Source: Bacteroidota bacterium
Lineage (GTDB): Bacteria; Bacteroidota; Bacteroidia; B-17B0; B-17BO
Length of the DNA stretch: 29,195 nucleotides
Assembly: GCA_025356715.1 (NCBI GenBank)
Contig: JANXRU010000313.1
Span: 1 to 29,195, forward strand
Reading direction: 5' to 3'
Numbering within the stretch: the first letter of the stretch is position 1; every line of letters starts with the position of its first letter. The notes under the pieces were generated by a model. The model was given only the letters and a program-made list of their open reading frames with translations, did no database searches and had not been told where the DNA came from. This document shows positions 22,693 to 29,195 of the stretch, piece by piece. A program made the translations under genes and the position numbers.

Positions 22693-25365
22693 CTATTTTT
22701 TCTTTGCTGCCGCTTTCTTTGCTGCCGCTTTCTTTACTGCTACTTTACGAGGTGATGCTTTTTTGCTCGCTGCTTTTTTTACAGATGCTTTCTTAGCAGG
22801 TGCTAAAGAAACTACCTTTGTTTTTTTAACTGCTCCTTTTTTAGCGGATGCTTTCTTTGCAGTCGCTTTCTTCCCTTTCTTATCAAAGGCTTTTGGCACT
22901 TGTATTACTATCATCGCTTTTACATCTTCTAATGTTAAGGCTGCTAATTCTTCAGGCGTAAATTTGCCACCACCATTTTTAATTAATTTCAATTGTAATT
23001 TTCCAAACTTAATTTGTGGTCCCCAACGTGCATTTTCTACCGAAATTTTTTCTTCTGGCCAATTGTGTATGTAACGGTTTGCTTCTTTATCTAATTTCTT
23101 TTCAATTAATTCATTAATATCTTGTTGAGACAAATTATCAAAATCATACGCGCGAGGCACATTAATAAACATGCCTTCGTATTTAATAAATGGTCCAAAA
23201 CGCCCTTTACCTTTAGTTACACCTTTACCATCGTAATGGGCTATAGGCGCATCGGCTAATTCTTTTTCTTTAATAATTTCAACAGCCTTTTCCATATCCA
23301 TGGTTAATGGATCGATGGTGCGAGGGATAGAAATAAATGCTTCATCTAATTTAATGTATGGTCCAAAACGCCCTACACCAATTATTACTTCCTTACCTTC
23401 GTAAGTACCTAAGTTCATTGGTAATTTAAATAAATCTAAAGCTTCTTCTAAAGTAATTGTTTCCAAACTTTGTGTTTTACGTAAGCTTGCAAATTTGGCA
23501 ATCTCTCCTGTTTCTTCATTCGTTTCGCCAATTTGCGCTAAAGGCCCAAAGCGACCAATGCGTACTATGAGAGGCTTTCCGCTTGCAGGGTCAGTTCCTA
23601 AACTACGCTCACCACTGGCACGCTCACTGTTTTCTGAAGTGTCAACTACTGTTTTATGAAAAGGATGGTAAAATTCGCCCAACATTTTTTGCCAGTCTAA
23701 ATTACCTTCCGCAATTTCATCAAACTCTTCTTCAACCTTTGCGGTAAAATTAAAATCTAAAATCGTTGGGAAATATTGTATTAAAAAATTAGTTACAACC
23801 ACACCAATATCAGTAGGAAATAATTTATTTTTTTCGGCACCAGTATTTTCTGTTTTTGTTTCTTTCGTTAAGTTTTGTTTAACTAAGGTTAACTGCGTGA
23901 AATGTCTTGGATTTCCTTCTCTATCAGTCTTTTCTACATAGTTACGTTTTTGAACAGTACTAATAGTTGGAGCATAAGTAGAAGGTCGACCGATACCTAA
24001 TTCTTCTAATTTTTTTACTAAACTTGCTTCTGAGTATCGAGCAGGATGATGTGTAAAACGTTGTGTTGCTATAATTTCTCGGCTATCAATTTGTTCACCA
24101 ACTTTTAATGGAGGCAACATCGATGTGTTTTCATCTTCAGATTCTTCGTCATCAGAGCTTTCCATATATACCTTTAAGAAGCCATCAAATTTCAATACTT
24201 CTCCTTGCGCTACAAATACTTCGCTAGCACCACTCAATGTTACTTTCGCTGTCGTTTTTTCTAACTCAGCATCACTCATTTGACTGGCAATTGTGCGTTT
24301 CCAAATCAAATCGTATAAACGAATTTCATTACGTTCCCCATCAATCACTGTTCTATCGATGTATGTTGGACGTATGGCCTCATGCGCTTCTTGCGCACCT
24401 TTACTCTTATTTTTATACTTACGTGGATTGAAATATTTTGCGCCGTAATTTTGGTTAATGGCTTTATCAGCTTGTTCCATGGCTGTATCCGATAAATTAA
24501 CGGAATCAGTTCTCATGTAAGTAATACGGCCCGCTTCGTACAAGCGTTGAGCCACTTGCATGGTTTGCGCCACTGAAAATCCTAATTTACGAGCAGCCTC
24601 TTGTTGTAAGGTAGATGTTGTAAAAGGTGCAGCTGGCGAGCGTTTAGCAGGTTTAGTTTCTAAACTACCAATGGTATATGTTGAAGGTTTGCATTTTTCT
24701 AAAAAAGCCTGTGCTTCTTCTTCTGTTGCAAAACGTTTATCTAATTCAGCTTTTAATAATCCTGTACCAACTTTAAACACAGCTGATACTTTAAAGGCAG
24801 AGGTTGATTTAAATTGTTGAATTTCTCGTTCACGATCCACAATTAAGCGCACAGCAACGGATTGCACACGTCCAGCTGATAAACTCGGACGAACTTTTTT
24901 CCATAAAATAGGTGATAACTCAAAACCAACTAATCTATCTAATACTCGACGTGCTTGTTGTGCATTAACTAAATTAATATCAATAGCCCGAGGATTTTCA
25001 ATGGCATTTAAAATAGCAGGCTTTGTAATTTCATGAAAAACAATACGCTTGGTATTAGTTGGATTTAATTTTAAGGTTTCGTATAAATGCCACGAAATAG
25101 CTTCCCCCTCACGATCCTCATCGGAAGCTAACCATACCATTTCAGCACCTTTTGTTAATTTTTGAAGCTCTGCAATAACGCGTTCCTTATCTGGCTGAAC
25201 TTCGTAGGTTGGTGTAAAATTATTCTCTATATCAACCCCAAATCCTTTTTTAACTAAATCTCTAATATGTCCAAAACTTGACTTAACGATAAAATCTTTT
25301 CCTAAAAATCCCTCAATGGTTTTTGCTTTTGCGGGGGACTCAACTATCACTAAATTCTTTGCCAT
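22693..25365 (-). CDS. topA: DNA topoisomerase I
   Basis: An 890-residue type IA topoisomerase that relaxes negative supercoils. The TOPRIM part starts at the N-terminus (VIVESPAKAKTIEGFL, 7-21) with the acidic motif DEDREG (82-87). The active-site Tyr is Tyr283 in GRITYMRTDS. The C-terminal region has no Cys4 zinc fingers; it has Toprim_C-type repeats (GVGRFGPYIKL, GKGRFGPFIKY and further RWGPQIKFG copies). The last 70 residues are a Lys/Ala-rich histone H1-like tail (repeated KKA and AKK), which probably binds DNA non-specifically. The ATG at 25365 is clear. The gap to miaB (25366-25670) holds no other gene. Confidence 0.96.
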   Translation of the reverse strand: MAKNLVIVESPAKAKTIEGFLGKDFIVKSSFGHIRDLVKKGFGVDIENNFTPTYEVQPDKERVIAELQKLTKGAEMVWLASDEDREGEAISWHLYETLKLNPTNTKRIVFHEITKPAILNAIENPRAIDINLVNAQQARRVLDRLVGFELSPILWKKVRPSLSAGRVQSVAVRLIVDREREIQQFKSTSAFKVSAVFKVGTGLLKAELDKRFATEEEAQAFLEKCKPSTYTIGSLETKPAKRSPAAPFTTSTLQQEAARKLGFSVAQTMQVAQRLYEAGRITYMRTDSVNLSDTAMEQADKAINQNYGAKYFNPRKYKNKSKGAQEAHEAIRPTYIDRTVIDGERNEIRLYDLIWKRTIASQMSDAELEKTTAKVTLSGASEVFVAQGEVLKFDGFLKVYMESSDDEESEDENTSMLPPLKVGEQIDSREIIATQRFTHHPARYSEASLVKKLEELGIGRPSTYAPTISTVQKRNYVEKTDREGNPRHFTQLTLVKQNLTKETKTENTGAEKNKLFPTDIGVVVTNFLIQYFPTILDFNFTAKVEEEFDEIAEGNLDWQKMLGEFYHPFHKTVVDTSENSERASGERSLGTDPASGKPLIVRIGRFGPLAQIGETNEETGEIAKFASLRKTQSLETITLEEALDLFKLPMNLGTYEGKEVIIGVGRFGPYIKLDEAFISIPRTIDPLTMDMEKAVEIIKEKELADAPIAHYDGKGVTKGKGRFGPFIKYEGMFINVPRAYDFDNLSQQDINELIEKKLDKEANRYIHNWPEEKISVENARWGPQIKFGKLQLKLIKNGGGKFTPEELAALTLEDVKAMIVIQVPKAFDKKGKKATAKKASAKKGAVKKTKVVSLAPAKKASVKKAASKKASPRKVAVKKAAAKKAAAKKK

Positions 25366-25645
25366 TTATTACTGTATATATATGTATATAATTGAACGAA
25401 AAAGTATCAAAAAAGCATCATTTCATATTAAAATCTACTTGTTTTATACTTCTAAAAGTTTGCAAAGTAAAAAAATAAACTTCCAATAAACCTAATTTTT
25501 ATTTTTAGGCTCAACTATAAAACGCATCATTCTTCTCATTTTTCATGCTTAATTAATTGAAAATCAGTTTTTTGTATTTTAAAATATTTTTTTAATTTTA
25601 ACCTTATAAAAATGGTTAACGTGTCAAAATGTCATAACAAAGCCT

Positions 25646-25653
25646 TATCTTTG
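25646..25653 (+). promoter_or_regulatory. Promoter -7 box of miaB
   Basis: TATCTTTG, a perfect TAnnTTTG box; the predicted start is about 11 bases before the ATG at 25671. No clear TTTG -33 partner is seen. The rest of the divergent 305-base gap (25366-25645) is AT-rich, and I see no further supportable element in it. Confidence 0.6.
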
Positions 25654-25670
25654 CGCTTTTAAAGAGCTAC

Positions 25671-27095
25671 ATGGAGAATAAAATTATAGATGAATCTAAG
25701 CAAGGGGAAGCACTCATTATAGAATCAGAAAATAAAACCGGCAAAAAATTATTTTTAGAGAGTTATGGTTGCCAAATGAATTTTGCAGATAGCGAAATTG
25801 TAGCTTCTATTTTAATTGATAAAGGATATACTACTACAACGGATTATAAAGAAGCTGATTTAATTTTTGTAAATACTTGTGCTATTCGCGAAAACGCAGA
25901 AAGCCGCGTACGTCAACGTTTATACGACTACAAAAAAGTTAAAAAAACGAACAAAAATTTATTGATTGGTGTTTTAGGTTGTATGGCAGAGCGCTTAAAA
26001 CATCAGTTTTTAGAACAAGAAAAATTAGTGGACATGGTTGTAGGCCCTGATGCTTACCGTGATTTGCCCAATTTAATTGCCGTTGCAGAAGGTGGACAAC
26101 AAGCCATCAATGTTATTTTAAGTAAAGAAGAAACATACGCTGATATATCTCCTGTTCGTTTAGACCATAACGGCGTGAGTGCTTTTGTAAGCATTATGCG
26201 TGGTTGTGATAATATGTGCAGTTTTTGCGTAGTACCGTTTACGCGTGGTCGTGAGCGTAGCCGTGAACCAGAAACGATAGTGAAAGAAGTGCAGGATGCT
26301 TTTGATAATGGATACAGAGAAGTAACTGTATTGGGACAAAATGTAAATTCTTATTTGTGGAGTGGAGGTGGACTAAAAAAAGAAAATCTAACCGAAGAAC
26401 AAAAAGTTCATTCAACAACCTTTGCTCAGTTATTAGAAATGGTTGCCTTAGTAAACCCTGATTTGCGAGTGCGTTACTCAACATCGCATCCTAAAGATAT
26501 GGGAGACGATGTGTTGCATATGATGGCAAAGTATGATAATATTTGTAAGTACGTGCATTTGCCAGTGCAAAGCGGAAATAGTGATGTGTTAGAAAAAATG
26601 AATCGTGGTTATACGCGCGAATGGTATTTAGATAGAATTGCAGCTATACGTCGTATTATGCCTGATGCGGGTATTTCCGCCGATATCATCACTGGTTTTT
26701 GTGGTGAAACAGAAGAACAACATCAAGATACGTTATCGTTGATGGAAGCCGTGCAATATGAATTTGCTTATATGTTTTCGTATAGCGAACGTCCTAAAAC
26801 CCTTGCAGAACGAAAGTATGAAGATGATGTGCCAGCAGAAGTAAAAAGCAGACGTCTAACAGAAATAGTAGATATGCAACGGAAGCATTCCGAAATACGC
26901 ACCAAACAAGGCGTAGGAAAAGTTTATAGAGTATTAGTAGAAAACGTTTCTAAAAAATCAGTAGAAATGATGAGCGGACGTAATACACAAAATACAGTGG
27001 TTGTTTTTCCGAGAGGCGATTTGAAAAAAGGAGATTATGTTAATGTGTTGATTACAAGCTGTACGAGTGGTACGTTGATTGGGGAATGCGTTTAA
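25671..27095 (+). CDS. miaB: tRNA-2-methylthio-N6-isopentenyladenosine synthase MiaB
   Basis: A 474-residue radical-SAM enzyme that adds a methylthio group to i6A37 in tRNAs reading UNN codons. The N-terminal cluster Cys are Cys34 ([10 protein letters not shown]), Cys70 ([10 protein letters not shown]) and Cys104 (LGCMAER). The radical-SAM triad is Cys179-x3-Cys183-x2-Cys186 in [21 protein letters not shown]. The C-terminal TRAM domain is present. An N-terminal tail of about 25 residues precedes the usual start, and the ATG at 25671 is supported by the promoter spacing. Its stop codon TAA (27093-27095) runs directly into a repeat that borders the four-helix-bundle gene. Confidence 0.96.
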   Translation: MENKIIDESKQGEALIIESENKTGKKLFLESYGCQMNFADSEIVASILIDKGYTTTTDYKEADLIFVNTCAIRENAESRVRQRLYDYKKVKKTNKNLLIGVLGCMAERLKHQFLEQEKLVDMVVGPDAYRDLPNLIAVAEGGQQAINVILSKEETYADISPVRLDHNGVSAFVSIMRGCDNMCSFCVVPFTRGRERSREPETIVKEVQDAFDNGYREVTVLGQNVNSYLWSGGGLKKENLTEEQKVHSTTFAQLLEMVALVNPDLRVRYSTSHPKDMGDDVLHMMAKYDNICKYVHLPVQSGNSDVLEKMNRGYTREWYLDRIAAIRRIMPDAGISADIITGFCGETEEQHQDTLSLMEAVQYEFAYMFSYSERPKTLAERKYEDDVPAEVKSRRLTEIVDMQRKHSEIRTKQGVGKVYRVLVENVSKKSVEMMSGRNTQNTVVVFPRGDLKKGDYVNVLITSCTSGTLIGECV

Positions 27096-27128
27096 GGGAC
27101 TGTTTGACTTGAGGGATGATTTGACTTA
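27095..27128 (+). repeat. Two tandem 17-base repeat units, left boundary of the S23 gene
   Basis: Units AGGGACTGTTTGACTTG (27095-27111) and AGGGATGATTTGACTTA (27112-27128). An inverted, related unit lies on the other side of the gene at 27563-27579. The first base overlaps the final A of the miaB stop codon, so the element begins exactly at the end of miaB. Confidence 0.75.
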
Positions 27129-27148
27129 AGAGAAAGAAACTAAAAAAT

Positions 27149-27511
27149 ATGATAAAGCATAATTTTAAAAAATTAACCATTTGGACAGATGCTATGGCTT
27201 TATGTAATTTGGTTTATGATTATACCGATATACTCCCTACAAAAGAAAAATTTAATTTAATATCTCAACTCGAACGATGTGCTGTATCAGTACCCTCAAA
27301 TATTGCGGAGGGATCTGGAAAAAGAACAAGCGTACATTTTGCCGAATATTTAACAACAGCTTTAACTTCGGCTTACGAACTCGAAACTCAATTACTAATT
27401 TGTGAAATGAGAAAATATGGTAACCAAAATAATTTAACCAACTTATTAGAAAAAGTAATTCCACTACAAACTCAAATATCAAACTTTAGAGATAAAATTT
27501 TAAGTAGTTAA
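27149..27511 (+). CDS. Four-helix-bundle protein (S23 / 23S rRNA intervening-sequence type)
   Basis: A 120-residue protein of the S23 family, named for ORFs found inside 23S rRNA intervening sequences; the related bAvd protein belongs to diversity-generating retroelements. Family hallmarks are the FKKLTIWTDAMALCNLVYDYT start, the central QLERCAVSVPSNIAEGSGKRT block (about 41-61) and the helical C-terminus ending KILSS. Here it is not in an rRNA gene: it sits alone between miaB and the regulator gene, framed by inverted copies of a short repeat. There is no reverse transcriptase nearby. The function is unknown, possibly RNA- or nucleic-acid-binding. Confidence 0.9.
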   Translation: MIKHNFKKLTIWTDAMALCNLVYDYTDILPTKEKFNLISQLERCAVSVPSNIAEGSGKRTSVHFAEYLTTALTSAYELETQLLICEMRKYGNQNNLTNLLEKVIPLQTQISNFRDKILSS

Positions 27512-27515
27512 TAGA

Positions 27516-27599
27516 TATCAAATAGCCCCTTAAGCCCCTTTATTCAATCATGTCAAGTCCCTTAAATCAAATAGTCCCTTCAATCCCTTTAGTCCCTAA
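27516..27599. repeat. Repeat cluster, right boundary of the S23 gene
   Basis: On the minus strand this reads as several AGGGAC/AGGGGC words; the best-matching unit is the complement of 27563-27579, AGGGACTATTTGATTTA, against the left units. Further words are at 27525-27538 and 27574-27597. It stops a few bases before the regulator ATG at 27603, so only non-coding bases lie between the repeats and the neighbour genes. Confidence 0.75.
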
Positions 27600-27602
27600 A
27601 AA

Positions 27603-28853
27603 ATGACCCTACAAGATATTAAACAACGTTTCGGAATAATAGGCAATAACCCGTTATTAGAAAGAGCTATTGATGTGGCTCGTCAGGTGGCGCCCACTGA
27701 TTTAAATGTTTTAATAAATGGAGAAAGTGGAACAGGTAAAGAAGTGTTTCCGCAAATTATTCATCAAAACAGTGCTCGTAAACATGGACAGTATATTGCT
27801 GTAAACTGTGGAGCTATACCAGAAGGTACAATTGACAGTGAATTGTTTGGTCATGAAAAGGGTTCGTTTACAGGGGCTCACGAAGCTCGTAAAGGTTATT
27901 TTGAAGTAGCGGATGGTGGAACTATATTTTTAGATGAAGTAGGGGAGTTGCCATTAACGACACAAGCTCGTTTATTACGTGTTTTAGAAACTGGTGAATA
28001 CATTAGAGTAGGGAGTAGTAAGGTTCAAAAAACAAATGTTAGAGTTGTTGCTGCAACGAATATAAATTTCAATATTGCTATTGAAAAAGGAAGATTCAGA
28101 GAAGATTTATATTACCGTTTAAATACAGTGCCCATTAATTTACCTCCTTTACGTGAGCGCAAAGATGATGTGTATTTATTGTTCAGAAAGTTTGCGAGTG
28201 ATTTTGCTACTAAATACCGTATGCCAGCAATTAAGCTCGATGCAGATGCCGAGCAAGCATTAGTAAATTATTATTGGCCTGGAAATATTCGTCAATTAAA
28301 AAACATAACAGAGCAAATTTCTATTATTGAAAAAGAAAGGGATATAACGTTAAACAGTTTATTGTTGTATTTGCCAAATTATCATACTAATAAATTACCT
28401 GCTTTAGCTAATGGTAGTTTTCAAAATGGTTCTGGTTCAATTGATATGAACGAACGTGATTTGTTATACAAAGTTTTATTTGAAATGAAAAAGGAATTGA
28501 ATGACTTAAAATCAGTTGTTCACACAATTATGCATAGTGGTGGCGTAAATAATATTCCTTCAGGTGATTTGCCAAGTATAAATAATTTGTATAATCCAGA
28601 TTCTAATTTCCCTGTTGTTTCAAACTCCAATGATGTTAAAATTCACAATTCGATTGTTGTGAAAGATAATGCAAATGGATTTAATCAGTCAATAGTAGTT
28701 GAAGAATCTTTGTCGCTTCAGGATAAAGAAATTGATATGATTAAAAAAGCACTTAAAAAACATAAAGGGAAACGTAAGTATGCCTCGCAAGAACTAGGCA
28801 TAAGTGAAAGAACGTTATACCGTAAAATAAATGAATACAATATTATTGAGTAA
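27603..28853 (+). CDS. Sigma-54-dependent transcriptional activator without sensor domain
   Basis: A 416-residue AAA+ activator. The ATPase starts at the N-terminus with no receiver, GAF or PAS domain: Walker A GESGTGKE (40-47), the sigma-54 contact loop GSFTGA (87-92; the more usual residue 2 is Ala), Walker B GGTIFLDEVGEL (105-116), and the R-finger region FREDLYYRLN. A Ser/Asn-rich linker (about 260-370) follows, then a C-terminal Fis-type helix-turn-helix ending SERTLYRKINEYNIIE. In the absence of an input domain it may be controlled by level or by a partner. In other Bacteroidota it commonly follows miaB, and only the S23 element separates them here. Confidence 0.88.
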   Translation: MTLQDIKQRFGIIGNNPLLERAIDVARQVAPTDLNVLINGESGTGKEVFPQIIHQNSARKHGQYIAVNCGAIPEGTIDSELFGHEKGSFTGAHEARKGYFEVADGGTIFLDEVGELPLTTQARLLRVLETGEYIRVGSSKVQKTNVRVVAATNINFNIAIEKGRFREDLYYRLNTVPINLPPLRERKDDVYLLFRKFASDFATKYRMPAIKLDADAEQALVNYYWPGNIRQLKNITEQISIIEKERDITLNSLLLYLPNYHTNKLPALANGSFQNGSGSIDMNERDLLYKVLFEMKKELNDLKSVVHTIMHSGGVNNIPSGDLPSINNLYNPDSNFPVVSNSNDVKIHNSIVVKDNANGFNQSIVVEESLSLQDKEIDMIKKALKKHKGKRKYASQELGISERTLYRKINEYNIIE

Positions 28854-28902
28854 TTTCAAATCCTAAACATTATATAATTAATTAACCTAAATCCTAAAAA
28901 TC

Positions 28903-29195
28903 ATGATAAAAACAATTACAATTACATTAGCCGCAAGTATCATTGTGTCTTGCAGTGCTTCTAAAAAAACACCTGCGCCAAGTATCATTCCTAGCGATGC
29001 TCAAGTAACAGCCATTAAAGCTAAGTATCCAGATGTTACATTGAGTACTTTAACAGAAGGTCATTCTATTTACATAGGAGCTTGTACCAATTGCCATGGA
29101 CAAAAAAACATATTCAAACGCTCTGAAGCAAGCTGGATGCACGAAATAGACGACATGTCGCCAAAAGCAAAATTAACAGATGTTCAAAAAGATGC
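28903..29195 (+). CDS. Cytochrome c-like lipoprotein (partial, runs off the window)
   Basis: ATG at 28903, reading frame open to the window end (97 codons). Residues 1-17 form a lipoprotein signal ending IVSC with lipid Cys17, followed by Ser-Ala-Ser-Lys-Lys. At about residue 66 a haem c motif CTNCH occurs (GACTNCHGQKN). The axial Met would be to the right, outside the window. It is probably a periplasmic lipid-anchored small cytochrome or dihaem-like electron carrier. It lies 49 bases after the activator gene. Confidence 0.8.
   Translation, partial: MIKTITITLAASIIVSCSASKKTPAPSIIPSDAQVTAIKAKYPDVTLSTLTEGHSIYIGACTNCHGQKNIFKRSEASWMHEIDDMSPKAKLTDVQKD

Noticed and set aside
22763..24820. Plus-strand ORFs inside topA
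   Set aside because: They are antisense shadows of strongly conserved topA sequence with no motifs of their own.

Overview
The window is a piece of an AT-rich Bacteroidota chromosome (Flavobacteriia/Sphingobacteriia-like). The evidence is a GldB gliding lipoprotein, a C-terminal sorting-domain remnant of the type IX secretion system (T9SS), a TonB-dependent receptor with an N-terminal carboxypeptidase-like domain, PorT-like and DUF6089-like outer-membrane barrels, a long-form GAPDH, a Lys-rich topoisomerase I tail, and promoters of the Bacteroidota type (TTTG, about 20 bases, then TAnnTTTG). I see no rRNA, tRNA, CRISPR array, transposase or phage gene. Most of the content is ordinary chromosomal housekeeping, with several small accessory or decayed patches.

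Layout. 1-2785: carotenoid genes crtI (broken by an in-frame TAA at codon 45) and crtB, separated by a palindromic REP-like element. 2822-3727: phenylalanine 4-hydroxylase behind what looks like a complete translation-coupled attenuator, with a 20-codon leader peptide containing Phe-Tyr-Tyr-Tyr, competing hairpins and a terminator. 3806-6441: outer-membrane barrel protein, gldB and a SprT-like metalloprotease. 6442-7797: a small accessory patch, two minus-strand small envelope proteins each followed by a copy of a roughly 70-base hairpin repeat, one copy carrying a promoter. 7798-11005: sphingomyelin-synthase-like phosphatase, ferredoxin, and a divergent acyl-CoA reductase plus lone ABC ATPase. 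11130-13051: nitronate monooxygenase-like enzyme and a DUF6089-like barrel protein.

13172-17392: a TonB receptor island, consisting of a non-AUG-started envelope protein, the receptor behind a perfect inverted repeat, and four small lipoproteins, three of which are paralogues with a CxC...C...C pattern. 17466-17815: frameshifted remnant of a T9SS-secreted protein. 17826-20957: VanZ-like protein, gcvH, hbd and two small cytoplasmic proteins. 21111-25365: GAPDH and topA, convergent. 25671-29195: miaB, a four-helix-bundle (S23) gene bounded by inverted 17-base repeats, a sigma-54 activator with no sensor domain, and the start of a cytochrome c lipoprotein.

The strongest candidates for something undescribed are the Tyr-codon attenuator of the hydroxylase gene (2822-2960), the four-helix-bundle gene packaged by inverted repeats between miaB and its neighbour (27095-27602), the Cys-rich lipoprotein array (16581-17392), and the hairpin-repeat small-gene patch (6442-7797).
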